A program made the position numbers and the translations under genes. From NCBI GenBank assembly GCA_026415155.1, contig JAOAHQ010000007.1, forward strand, positions 1 to 64,000: a DNA stretch of 64,000 nucleotides, read 5' to 3'. Below are positions 8,398 to 15,649 of the stretch, in pieces; the stretch's first letter is position 1, and the number at the start of each line of letters is the position of its first letter. The stretch comes from Rhodocyclaceae bacterium (GTDB lineage Bacteria; Pseudomonadota; Gammaproteobacteria; Burkholderiales; Rhodocyclaceae). Under the pieces are notes generated by a model that saw only the letters and a program-made list of their open reading frames with translations, was not told the DNA's origin and searched no databases.

Positions 8398-9774
8398 ATG
8401 GCCGAAATCCTCAAACGCGCGAAACCCCTGGCGGTCAATCCGCTCAAGGTCTCCCAGCCGGTCGGCGCGGCGCTCGCCTTCTTGGGGCTCAAGAACGCGA
8501 TCCCGATGCTGCACGGCTCGCAAGGCTGCACCGCCTTCGGCAAGGTGTTCTTCGTGCGCCATTTCCGCGAGCCGATTCCCTTGCAGACGACGGCGATGGA
8601 TCAGGTGAGCACCATCATGGGCGCCGATGAGAACGTCATCGAGGGTCTGAAGACGCTCTGCGAGAAGGCCAAGCCCGAGGTGATCGGCCTGCCGACGACG
8701 GGACTGTCGGAAACCCAGGGCACCGACATCCGGCGGCTCGTCAAGATGTTTCGCGACAAGCATCCCGAATTCGCCCAGGTCGCCGTCGTGCCGGTGAACA
8801 CGCCGGATTACGTCGGGGCGCTCGAATCGGGCTTCGCGCTCGCCGTCGAGGCGATCATCGACACGCTCGTCGAAAAGTCGGCGCTGGCGGGACGGCGTCA
8901 CAAACAAGTGAATGTGCTCGCCTCGTCGATGCTGACGCCTGGCGACATCGAGGCGATCAAGGACTGGATCGAAGCCTTCGGCCTGCGGCCGGTCGTGTTG
9001 CCCGACCTCGGCGATTCGCTCGATGGCCATCTGATCGAAGCCGAGACGACGCCGCTCACCCTGGGCGGCACGCCGCGCCACGAGATCGCCAGGATGGGCG
9101 AGTCCATCGCGACGCTCGTCATCGGCCGCTCGCTCGCTCGCGCCGCCGATCTGCTGAAAGAGCGCACCGGCGTGCCGGATTTCCGCTTTGACCACCTGCT
9201 GGGACTCGATGCCTGCGATGCCTTCACGCAGGCCCTGGCCGAGATTTCCGGCCAGCCCGTGCCCGCGAAGATCGAACGCCAGCGCGCACAGTTGCAGGAT
9301 GCGATGGTCGACACGCACTTCATGACCGGCTTCACGCGCGTCGCGCTCGCGCTCGAGGCCGATCAGTTGCTTGCCTTCGGCGAATTTTTGAGCGGCGTCG
9401 GTTGCGAAATCGTCGCGGCGGTCGCCCCGGCGCGCGCCGACGCGCTCGCCGACATGCCGTGCGCCGCCGTGCAGATCGGTGATCTCGAAGACCTCGAGCG
9501 CCTCGCGCGGCCCGCGGGTGCGCAACTGCTGATCGCCAATTCGCATGCCGCGCAAAGCGCCGCGCGCCTCGGCATCCCGCTCTTGCGGGCGGGCTTTCCG
9601 CAATACGACACCGTCGGCGGCTATGCGCGCGCCTGGGTCGGCTACCGCGGCGCGCGCCAAGCGCTGTTCGACTTCGCCAATCTCGTGTTACAGGCCCACC
9701 ATGAGATCCCTCCCTACCGCTCGATCTACCGTCATGGCCGCGCGCAGATTGAGTCTCGCCTGGCCCTGCACTGA
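8398..9774 (+). CDS. nifN: NifN, FeMo-cofactor scaffold subunit
   Basis: A 458-residue homologue of NifK and partner of NifE. Cys44 in [14 protein letters not shown] is the conserved P-cluster-position ligand, followed by [17 protein letters not shown] and the later [15 protein letters not shown] segment. The ATG at 8398 gives the conserved start [17 protein letters not shown]. The purine-rich GAGGAG at 8371-8376 lies at or before the predicted transcription start. The leader instead holds a start-stop unit (ATGTAA, 8388-8393) four bases before the real ATG. Residues near 160 (EKSALAGR) are encoded by an exact copy of the dispersed repeat. Confidence 0.97.
   Translation: MAEILKRAKPLAVNPLKVSQPVGAALAFLGLKNAIPMLHGSQGCTAFGKVFFVRHFREPIPLQTTAMDQVSTIMGADENVIEGLKTLCEKAKPEVIGLPTTGLSETQGTDIRRLVKMFRDKHPEFAQVAVVPVNTPDYVGALESGFALAVEAIIDTLVEKSALAGRRHKQVNVLASSMLTPGDIEAIKDWIEAFGLRPVVLPDLGDSLDGHLIEAETTPLTLGGTPRHEIARMGESIATLVIGRSLARAADLLKERTGVPDFRFDHLLGLDACDAFTQALAEISGQPVPAKIERQRAQLQDAMVDTHFMTGFTRVALALEADQLLAFGEFLSGVGCEIVAAVAPARADALADMPCAAVQIGDLEDLERLARPAGAQLLIANSHAAQSAARLGIPLLRAGFPQYDTVGGYARAWVGYRGARQALFDFANLVLQAHHEIPPYRSIYRHGRAQIESRLALH
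8874..8896 (-). repeat. Dispersed 23-bp repeat, copy 3 (exact consensus)
   Basis: No mismatch. Inside nifN, translated as KSALAGR, a different reading frame from the modC copy. Confidence 0.88.
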
Positions 9775-9784
9775 GGCGCCGACG

Positions 9785-10201
9785 ATGCTCAAGGTCGCCT
9801 TCGCGAGCGCGGATCGAATTCACGTCGATCAGCATTTCGGCGCAGCGACGGGCTTCGCGATCTATCAGATCGACAATGAACGCGCCCAGCTCGTGGAACT
9901 GGCGGAATTCCCGCCGGAGGCCATGGACGGCAACGAAGGCAAGCTCGCCGCGAAGATCGCCGCGCTCGAGGGCTGCGCCGCCGTCTATTGCCTGGCCGTC
10001 GGCGGCTCTGCCGTGCGACAGCTCCTCGCTGCGGGCATCCAGCCGCTGCGCCTCGATGCCGTAGAGCCGATCGACGCGCTGCTCGCGAAATTGCGCATCG
10101 CGATGCGCGAAGGCGGCGTGCCCTGGATCGACAAGGCGCTCAAGAAAAACAGCGATGCCGGGCGCTTCGCGCGCATGGCGGCGGAGGGCTGGCAAGAATG
10201 A
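9785..10201 (+). CDS. nifX: NifX, FeMo-cofactor precursor carrier
   Basis: A 138-residue protein of the NifX/NifB-C/NafY fold: MLKVAFASADRIHVDQHFG at the start and AVGGSAVRQLLAAGIQPLRL in the core. It shuttles NifB-co or VK-cluster between NifB and NifEN. It begins ten bases after the nifN stop with GAGG upstream, so it is co-transcribed with nifN. Immediately after its stop lies the first 167-bp palindromic repeat. Confidence 0.94.
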   Translation: MLKVAFASADRIHVDQHFGAATGFAIYQIDNERAQLVELAEFPPEAMDGNEGKLAAKIAALEGCAAVYCLAVGGSAVRQLLAAGIQPLRLDAVEPIDALLAKLRIAMREGGVPWIDKALKKNSDAGRFARMAAEGWQE

Positions 10202-10202
10202 A

Positions 10203-10369
10203 CCTAAAAACCTCACCACCAAGACACCAAGGGCACAAAGTTTCACCAAGATCAACGAGTTGGAAAATCAAGGGGAGTCACCCGCATGGTGAAGCGTCTT
10301 ACCACTCGTTTTTTCTTGGTGTCCCTTGGTGTTCTTGGTGTCTTGGTGGTGAAAACTGAGGTTTCTAGG
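10203..10369 (+). repeat. 167-bp palindromic repeat element, copy 1
   Basis: The left arm (10203-10250) starts CCTAAAAACCTCACCACC and holds repeated CACCAAG units. The right arm (about 10315-10369) is largely its reverse complement, ending GGTTTCTAGG. The RNA could fold into one long hairpin. The same 167-bp element occurs in the opposite orientation at 15482-15648; arms are conserved and the centre is diverged. It fills the nifX to rseC-like gap exactly, with the next ATG starting on the following base. Confidence 0.88.
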
Positions 10370-10768
10370 ATGAATGCTCGTCAAGCCACCATTCTCACGA
10401 TTGCCGATGGCCTCGCCACGCTGCGCGTCGAGGTGCCCGCCGCCTGCGGCAGCTGCGCAAGCCGCAGCCACTGCGGCACGACGGCGCGCACGATCCAGTT
10501 GCCCGCCCCCCCGGGCGTCCAGCCCGGCGAGCGCGTGATGCTCGCCATGCCGGCCGGAGCGCTGGCGCGCAGCGCATTGCTGGCCTATCTCCTGCCGGCC
10601 GGGCTCACGCTCATCGGTGCCGTTTCCCTCGCCGCCGCGGGCGATCTCGCCGCCGTGGCCGGCGCGGGCGGCGGGCTTGGCCTGGGCCTCATCGCGCAGC
10701 GCGTGCTCGCCCGCCGGAGTCCCTGCACTCCTGCCTTCGTTTCGCCCTCTTGCGGAGACGCTCCATGA
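10370..10768 (+). CDS. RseC/SoxR-reducing-system-like membrane protein
   Basis: A 132-residue protein with an N-terminal soluble domain carrying C26-x2-C29-x5-C35 (CGSCASRSHCG), typical of RseC proteins. Two hydrophobic segments follow (around residues 65-85 and 90-115). In other bacteria RseC works with Rsx/Rnf membrane complexes. Its place inside the nif operon, with an Rnf operon 5 kb away, suggests a role with nitrogenase-linked Rnf. The ATG abuts the upstream repeat, so no ordinary Shine-Dalgarno exists except TAGG within the repeat arm. Confidence 0.8.
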   Translation: MNARQATILTIADGLATLRVEVPAACGSCASRSHCGTTARTIQLPAPPGVQPGERVMLAMPAGALARSALLAYLLPAGLTLIGAVSLAAAGDLAAVAGAGGGLGLGLIAQRVLARRSPCTPAFVSPSCGDAP

Positions 10769-11217
10769 ACGCCCCCGACCCCATTTTTCAAACCGATTTC
10801 ATCAAGGAGATGGTGCGCCAACTGCGCGCGCTCGACAGCTACGGCAGCTGGGACGGCCAGCCGAATGAAAAGCTGCTCGAACCGCTGATCCTCACCAAGG
10901 AACGCAAGGCCGAGATTCCCATCATCGGCGATCCGGACGAGGAGACGCTGGCGCGCGTCAAGGCCTTCTACAACGCGATCGCCACGCTGATCGAGAAGGA
11001 ATGCGGCCTCATGGCGACCCCCTTCATACATCTCTCGCACGAAGGCTTTGGCCGCGCCTTGATCATCGTCGGCAAGCTCGTCGCCGTCGACAAGACGCTG
11101 CGCGACGTGCATCGCTTCGGCTTCGAATCGCTTTCGAAGATGAAGACCGAGGCCGACAAGCTGCTCGCCGTGGCTTTGGAACGCATCGGTGCCTATCCGG
11201 AGGTGGCAGGACTATGA
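10765..11217 (+). CDS. NifX-associated nitrogen fixation protein (DUF269)
   Basis: A 150-residue protein with the family blocks FIKEMVRQLRALDSYGSWDG, GLMATPFIHLSHEGFGRAL and VVDKTLRDVHRFGF-like text. DUF269 proteins occur almost only in nif operons next to nifX; the molecular role is unknown. It overlaps the rseC-like stop by four bases and is followed by the DUF683 gene with an ATGA overlap, so translation is coupled. Confidence 0.92.
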   Translation: MNAPDPIFQTDFIKEMVRQLRALDSYGSWDGQPNEKLLEPLILTKERKAEIPIIGDPDEETLARVKAFYNAIATLIEKECGLMATPFIHLSHEGFGRALIIVGKLVAVDKTLRDVHRFGFESLSKMKTEADKLLAVALERIGAYPEVAGL

Positions 11218-11423
11218 GCGAAGAAGAACGCAAGGAACTCGAAAAGGAAGTCAAGCGACTCAAGCGGCTCGCGGCCGAGGAGGCAGGCAAGCTGCACGAC
11301 CTCGTCGAAGAGCGCTTGCCTGCGGCTTACGAAGAAATTCCCGCCATCGCCCAGGCCACTTACGACGCCTGCAAGGCCTGGGCCGAGGCCAACGCCAGAC
11401 TCAATTCGATCCCATCCGCTTGA
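11214..11423 (+). CDS. DUF683 / CCE_0567-family small nif protein
   Basis: A 69-residue, almost wholly helical protein: MSEEERKELEKEVKRLKRLA, then EEAGKLHDLVEERLPAAYEEI. It resembles the Rop-like helical-hairpin proteins encoded beside DUF269 in diazotrophs. No catalytic residue is evident; structural or metal-linked roles in cofactor assembly have been proposed for the family. The start overlaps the DUF269 stop. Confidence 0.88.
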   Translation: MSEEERKELEKEVKRLKRLAAEEAGKLHDLVEERLPAAYEEIPAIAQATYDACKAWAEANARLNSIPSA

Positions 11424-11434
11424 AAGGAAAATCC

Positions 11435-11710
11435 ATGACTGCTGTCGCTCTCACCCGTGGCGGTACCCCCTGGACGCCCACCTATGTCGAAGCCATCGAT
11501 TCGAAAGTCTGCATCGGTTGCGGCCGCTGCTTCAAGGTCTGTCCGCGCGACGTGCTGACCCTCGTCGACCGCGGTGACGACGAGGTCGATGACGATTGGG
11601 ACGACGAAGACGCCAAGGCGATGATGACCATCAAGAACCCGATGGACTGCATCGGCTGCGGCGCCTGCGGCCGCACCTGCCCGAAGAACTGCTTTACCTT
11701 CGTGAGCTGA
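11435..11710 (+). CDS. fdxB: Nif-specific ferredoxin III (2[4Fe-4S])
   Basis: A 91-residue ferredoxin with two classical clusters: C26-x2-C29-x2-C32-x3-C36-P and C72-x2-C75-x2-C78-x3-C82-P. Between them lies a very acidic stretch (residues 47-60, mostly Asp/Glu), a surface suited to docking an electron partner. FdxB-type ferredoxins serve nitrogenase or FeMo-co assembly. AAAGGAAA precedes the ATG. Confidence 0.94.
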   Translation: MTAVALTRGGTPWTPTYVEAIDSKVCIGCGRCFKVCPRDVLTLVDRGDDEVDDDWDDEDAKAMMTIKNPMDCIGCGACGRTCPKNCFTFVS

Positions 11711-11712
11711 CG

Positions 11713-12036
11713 ATGCCTCGCCCCCTACGACACGTGTTCATCTGCAGCCAGCAGCGGCCGCCGGGCCACCCGCGCGGCTCTTGCGGGCAAAAGGGCTGCC
11801 AGGAAGTGCTCGACGAATTCATGTTCGAATTCCAGCAGCGCCAGTGCTTCGACACCGTGATGGTGACGCCCTCGGGCTGCATCGGCCCCTGCAGCCTCGG
11901 CCCCAATGTGCTCGTCTATCCCGAGGGCGTCTTCTATACCGGCGTCAAGAAAGAGGACGTCAAGACGATCTTCGATCAACACCTGATCGGCGGCGTGCCG
12001 GTCGAACGCCTGAAGGCGCCGGCGGAGATCTGGTGA
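11713..12036 (+). CDS. Thioredoxin-fold [2Fe-2S] ferredoxin
   Basis: A 107-residue protein. Cys11, Cys24, Cys56 and Cys60 (VFICSQQR, RGSCGQKG, SGCIGPCS) match the ligand spacing of the thioredoxin-like [2Fe-2S] ferredoxins known from Clostridium pasteurianum and from the Azotobacter nif region; Cys29 and Cys45 are extra. It probably carries electrons or assists Fe-S assembly for nitrogenase. It sits two bases after fdxB. Confidence 0.9.
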   Translation: MPRPLRHVFICSQQRPPGHPRGSCGQKGCQEVLDEFMFEFQQRQCFDTVMVTPSGCIGPCSLGPNVLVYPEGVFYTGVKKEDVKTIFDQHLIGGVPVERLKAPAEIW

Positions 12037-12452
12037 GCGGTACGCTGCTCGCGCCGCGCCTGCTCCTCTGCCACAAGCAGCGCACGAGCGCACGCACGCG
12101 CTTCGTGCGCTGGCCTCATGGCATGCTCGCTTTCACGCCGCCGCCCGCGGGGGCGGCGCTGCTCGCCGCGACGCCCACGGTGAGGCCGCATCCCGCCGCC
12201 TTGCTCGAAGAGGCGGCGCGGCGGCTTGGCCTGCCCAAAGGCAGCCTCTGTGCCGAGACCGAGTTCTCGGCGACGCTCGCCACGCCGGAGGGCGATATCC
12301 CCGTCGTGCTCGCCTATTTCGCCACGCTCGATCCCCCCTTCGACGCCGTCGAAAGCCAAGGCGGCCGTTTCATCGCAATCACCGACGCGCGCGACGTCGG
12401 GGCGCTGGAGCTCGCGCTGCTCAGGCGCGCCTACGAGATTCTGATCGGCTGA
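12033..12452 (+). CDS. Conserved nif-operon hypothetical protein
   Basis: A 139-residue protein starting at a GTG that overlaps the ferredoxin stop (GTGA). The C-terminal part reads FATLDPPFDAVESQGGRFI and LALLRRAYEILIG. I recall similar proteins at the ends of nif operons in related bacteria but know of no assigned function. No cysteine cluster motif or signal peptide is seen. It is the last gene of the nifN operon. Confidence 0.7.
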   Translation: MSGTLLAPRLLLCHKQRTSARTRFVRWPHGMLAFTPPPAGAALLAATPTVRPHPAALLEEAARRLGLPKGSLCAETEFSATLATPEGDIPVVLAYFATLDPPFDAVESQGGRFIAITDARDVGALELALLRRAYEILIG

Positions 12453-12463
12453 GGCATTGACGC

Positions 12464-12486
12464 GCCGTCCTGCCAGCGCCGACTTT
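12464..12486 (+). repeat. Dispersed 23-bp repeat, copy 4
   Basis: One mismatch. Intergenic, between the end of the nifN operon and the MNT-HEPN pair. Confidence 0.85.
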
Positions 12487-12515
12487 GGCTATGATTTCAG
12501 CCACTCGTCGCCTTG

Positions 12516-12869
12516 ATGAAGCGGTCTTCGATGAAATCCGTCCGTCTCGTCCGCGCTCCGTCGCCAATCCGCCGCGCGCTCGACCCTCTCAAGGGGGCAC
12601 TGCCCGCTGGCGCGCGCGTGATCGTCTTCGGCTCACATGCCGAGGGGCGTGCGCGCGCGGACAGTGACATCGACATTCTGGTCATCGAGCCGGAAGTCAG
12701 CGACCGCATGGTGGAAACGATCCGGCTCTCGTCACTGCTCGGCCGAGAGCTCATCCCCGCCGATGTGGTGGTCATGACGAGCGAGATGTTCGACCGCCAG
12801 CGCCAGATCCCGAATACCCTAGCCTGGCGCGCGGCGCGCGATGGCGTCGAATATGAACTCGCCTGCTGA
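12516..12869 (+). CDS. MNT-type nucleotidyltransferase (putative antitoxin)
   Basis: A 117-residue minimal nucleotidyltransferase with the catalytic motif VFGSHAEGRARADSDIDILV. It overlaps a following HEPN gene by 17 bases. MNT-HEPN pairs act as toxin-antitoxin modules in which the MNT protein adenylylates the HEPN toxin. The start is uncertain: ATG 12516 or 12531, neither with a strong Shine-Dalgarno. The pair sits between two nif operons and shares no nif-type promoter. Confidence 0.85.
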   Translation: MKRSSMKSVRLVRAPSPIRRALDPLKGALPAGARVIVFGSHAEGRARADSDIDILVIEPEVSDRMVETIRLSSLLGRELIPADVVVMTSEMFDRQRQIPNTLAWRAARDGVEYELAC

Positions 12870-13248
12870 GTATGCGCTCGCCCTGCTCAACAAGGCGCGC
12901 GACGATGCCTATGTCGTGCGCGCCCTTGCCGCCGATGCCGCCGCGCCAGACTGGATCGTCGGCTTTCATGCCCAGCAGGCGGTCGAGAAAGCGATCAAGT
13001 GCGTGCTGACGAAACACGCCATCGAGGTGCCGCGCACGCACAACCTCGCAATGCTCATCGAGCTATTGCGGGTCGACGACCTGCCGCTTCCGCCGGATGC
13101 TGCCGATCCCGTTCGACTGACGCCGTACGGCACCGCGCTGCGCTATGACGACGGGCTGGGCGGGATCGAGCCGGCACTCGAGCGCACTTGGGTCACTGGC
13201 GTGGTATCCCGCCTCATCGATTGGGCCGCCGACGCACTTGCCGCCTGA
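12853..13248 (+). CDS. HEPN-domain protein (putative toxin)
   Basis: A 131-residue helical protein: YALALLNKARDDAYVVRALAA, then IVGFHAQQAVEKAIKCVLTKH, the common HEPN helix in pairs with MNT proteins. The C-terminal YGTALRYDDG segment is also typical. The canonical R-x4-6-H RNase motif is not obvious, so RNase activity is uncertain. An in-frame ATG at 12841 is an alternative start. Confidence 0.82.
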   Translation: MNSPAEYALALLNKARDDAYVVRALAADAAAPDWIVGFHAQQAVEKAIKCVLTKHAIEVPRTHNLAMLIELLRVDDLPLPPDAADPVRLTPYGTALRYDDGLGGIEPALERTWVTGVVSRLIDWAADALAA

Positions 13249-13254
13249 GCGGAT

Positions 13255-13270
13255 TGTCGCATTTGCGACA
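13255..13270. promoter_or_regulatory. NifA upstream activator sequence of nifU
   Basis: TGTCGCATTTGCGACA, identical to the nifN site, centred about 75 bp upstream of the predicted nifU start. Confidence 0.92.
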
Positions 13271-13310
13271 GCGATACCACCAAGCTCAAACGGAACAAAG
13301 GCTTACGCAT

Positions 13311-13326
13311 TGGCGCGCGCCTTGCT
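13311..13326 (+). promoter_or_regulatory. Sigma-54 promoter of nifUS
   Basis: TGGCGC-GCGCC-TTGCT, with GG (13312-13313) and GC (13324-13325) ten bases apart. The predicted start near 13337 leaves a 24-nt leader with GAGAGGAG before nifU. Confidence 0.9.
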
Positions 13327-13360
13327 TCTCTCCTCGTAACCCCCTGAGAGGAGAAACGAC

Positions 13361-14275
13361 ATGTGGGAATACTCGGAAAAAGTGCGCGAGCATTTCTTCA
13401 ATCCACGCAACGCCGGCGTGCTCGAGGACGCCAATGCGATCGGCGACGTGGGCTCGATCAAGTGCGGCGATGCCTTGCGGCTCATGCTCAAGGTCGATCC
13501 CGCCACCGAGACCATCCTCGATGCGAAATTCCAGACCTTCGGCTGCGGCTCGGCGATCGCCTCCTCCTCGGCGCTCACCGAGATCATCAAGGGCATGACG
13601 CTCGATGAGGCGCTCAAAGTGAGCAACCAGGACATCGCCGATTATCTCGACGGCCTGCCGCCCGAAAAGATGCACTGCTCGGTGATGGGGCGCGAGGCGC
13701 TGCAGGCGGCGATCGCCAACTATCGCGGCGAGCAGTGGCAGGACGACCATGAGGAAGGCGCGCTCGTCTGCAAATGCTTCGCGGTCGATGCGGTGCTCAT
13801 CGAAGAGACGATCCGCGCCAATGGGCTCACCACCGTCGAGCAGGTGGCCCACTACACGAAGGCCGGCGGCGGCTGTGCCTCCTGCCATGAGGCGATCGAG
13901 GAGATCCTCGCCAAGGTGGCCAAGGAGACCTGCACCGCGCCGACCGCCGAGAAAAAGCCGAGCCCCGCGGCCGTCCCGCCCGCGCCGACCTCCGGCGCCG
14001 CGGCCCCCACTGCGCCGAAGCTGACGAGCTTTCAGCGCATGCGCAAGATCGAGGAGACGATCGAAGCGATCCGCCCGATGCTGCAGCGCGACCACGGCGA
14101 CATCGAGATCGTCGAGATCGACGGCAAGAACATCTACGTCAATCTCAAGGGCGCCTGCGCCGGCTGCATGATGGAGGCGGCGACCTTGAATGGCATCCAG
14201 ACGAAGCTCATCGAAGCGCTCGGCGAATTCGTGCGCCTCTTGCCCGCCTCGATGCTCGGGAGGGCCGCCGCATGA
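13361..14275 (+). CDS. nifU: NifU, Fe-S cluster scaffold for nitrogenase
   Basis: A 304-residue three-domain NifU. The IscU-like domain has C35, C62 and C106; the central [2Fe-2S] domain has C137, C139, C172 and C175; the C-terminal Nfu domain has C266-x2-C269. All sit at standard positions. It assembles Fe-S clusters from NifS-supplied sulfur for nitrogenase maturation. The proline/alanine-rich linker (about 195-220) contains AVPPAPTS, encoded by a diverged copy of the dispersed repeat. GAGAGGAG precedes the ATG at good spacing. Confidence 0.97.
   Translation: MWEYSEKVREHFFNPRNAGVLEDANAIGDVGSIKCGDALRLMLKVDPATETILDAKFQTFGCGSAIASSSALTEIIKGMTLDEALKVSNQDIADYLDGLPPEKMHCSVMGREALQAAIANYRGEQWQDDHEEGALVCKCFAVDAVLIEETIRANGLTTVEQVAHYTKAGGGCASCHEAIEEILAKVAKETCTAPTAEKKPSPAAVPPAPTSGAAAPTAPKLTSFQRMRKIEETIEAIRPMLQRDHGDIEIVEIDGKNIYVNLKGACAGCMMEAATLNGIQTKLIEALGEFVRLLPASMLGRAAA
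13970..13992 (+). repeat. Dispersed 23-bp repeat, copy 5
   Basis: Three mismatches. In the nifU linker, translated as AVPPAPT, a third reading frame. Confidence 0.65.
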
Positions 14276-15477
14276 GCGACGCGCCGATCTATCTCGACAA
14301 CAACGCGACGACGGCCTGCGATCCGGCGGTCGTCGAGGCCATGCTGCCCTTCTTCACCGAGCAGTTTGGCAACCCGTCCTCGATGCACAGCTTCGGCAAC
14401 AAGGTGGGCTTTGCCTTGAAGGAGGCGCGCGCCCGCGTGCAGGCGCTCCTGGGCGCCGAGCACGATTCAGAAATCATCTTCACCTCCTGCGGCACCGAAT
14501 CCGACAACACGGCGATCCTCTCGGCCTTGAAGGCGATGCCGGAGCGCAACCAGATCATCACGACGGCCGTCGAGCATCCCGCCGTGCTCTCGCTCTGCGA
14601 TCAGCTCGAAAAGGAAGGTTATGTCGTCACGCGCCTCGGCGTGGACAAGCGCGGCCGGCTCGACCTTGACGAATACAAGGCGGCGCTTTCCCCGCGCACC
14701 GCGATCGTCTCGGTCATGTGGGCGAACAACGAAACCGGCACGATCTTCCCGGTCGAGGAGATGGCCGAGCTGGCGCACGCCGTCGGCGCGCAATTCCATA
14801 CCGATGCGGTGCAGGCGGTCGGCAAGATCGCCATCGATCTGAAGAAGACGAAGATCGACATGCTCTCGCTCTCGGGCCATAAGCTGCACGCGCCGAAGGG
14901 CGTCGGCGTGCTGTATCTCAAACGCGGCACGCGCTTTCGGCCCCTGCTGCGCGGCGGCCATCAGGAGCGCGGCCGGCGCGCCGGCACCGAGAACACCGCC
15001 TCGATCGTCGGCCTCGGGGTGGCCTGCGAACTCGCGCAGCAATACCTCGCCTATGAGAACACGGAAGTGAAGCGCCTGCGCGACAAGCTCGAAGCGGGAA
15101 TCCTCGCCGCCGTGCCGCGCTGCTTCCCGACCGGCGATGTCGCCAACCGCCTGCCCAACACGAGCAACATCGCCTTCGAATTCGTCGAGGGCGAGGCGAT
15201 CCTGCTGCTCCTCAACAAAGCCGGCATTGCGGCCTCGAGCGGTTCGGCCTGCACCTCCGGATCGCTCGAACCTTCGCACGTGATGCGCGCGATGGGCATC
15301 CCCTACACGGCTGCGCACGGCACGACACGTTTTTCGCTGTCGCGCTTCAACACCGAAGCCGAGATCGACCGCGTCATCGCCGCCGTGCCGCCCGTGATCG
15401 CCCAGCTGCGTAAGCTCTCGCCCTACTGGGGCGAGAGCGGGCCAAAAGCGGAAAGCTTTGCGCCGGCCTATGCGTAG
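14272..15477 (+). CDS. nifS: NifS cysteine desulfurase
   Basis: A 401-residue PLP enzyme. It has the N-terminal IYLDNNATT motif, the PLP lysine in [12 protein letters not shown], and the catalytic cysteine in [16 protein letters not shown]. It mobilises sulfur from cysteine to NifU. The start overlaps the nifU stop (ATGA). It is the last gene of the operon, and the second 167-bp palindromic element begins five bases after its stop. Confidence 0.97.
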   Translation: MSDAPIYLDNNATTACDPAVVEAMLPFFTEQFGNPSSMHSFGNKVGFALKEARARVQALLGAEHDSEIIFTSCGTESDNTAILSALKAMPERNQIITTAVEHPAVLSLCDQLEKEGYVVTRLGVDKRGRLDLDEYKAALSPRTAIVSVMWANNETGTIFPVEEMAELAHAVGAQFHTDAVQAVGKIAIDLKKTKIDMLSLSGHKLHAPKGVGVLYLKRGTRFRPLLRGGHQERGRRAGTENTASIVGLGVACELAQQYLAYENTEVKRLRDKLEAGILAAVPRCFPTGDVANRLPNTSNIAFEFVEGEAILLLLNKAGIAASSGSACTSGSLEPSHVMRAMGIPYTAAHGTTRFSLSRFNTEAEIDRVIAAVPPVIAQLRKLSPYWGESGPKAESFAPAYA

Positions 15478-15481
15478 TCAA

Positions 15482-15648
15482 CCTGAAAACCTCATTTTTC
15501 ACCACCAAGACACCAAGAACACCAAGGGACACCAAGGATAAGCAAGAGAGAAGACGCTCCACCCGACAGGTGGTATGCCTTCCTCATGTAGCTCATTGAT
15601 CTTGGTGAAACTTTGTGCCCTTGGTGCCTTGGTGGTGAAGTTTTTAGG
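15482..15648 (-). repeat. 167-bp palindromic repeat element, copy 2 (inverted)
   Basis: Same element and same length as 10203-10369 but in opposite orientation. The arm beginning CCTGAAAACCTC pairs with the arm ending TTTTTAGG. It separates the convergent nifS and ccdA genes and could act as a bidirectional terminator. ccdA ends two bases beyond it. Confidence 0.88.
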
Positions 15649-15649
15649 A

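Noticed and set aside
10286-10370. Upstream extension of the RseC-like ORF (SLGVLGVLVV)
   Set aside because: These residues come from the palindromic repeat arm. The same peptide appears from the second copy, so it is not part of the protein.
13188-13598. Plus-strand ORF overlapping the nifU promoter
   Set aside because: Composition is Arg/Pro/Ser-rich shadow coding across the promoter and the nifU start; nifU itself explains the region.
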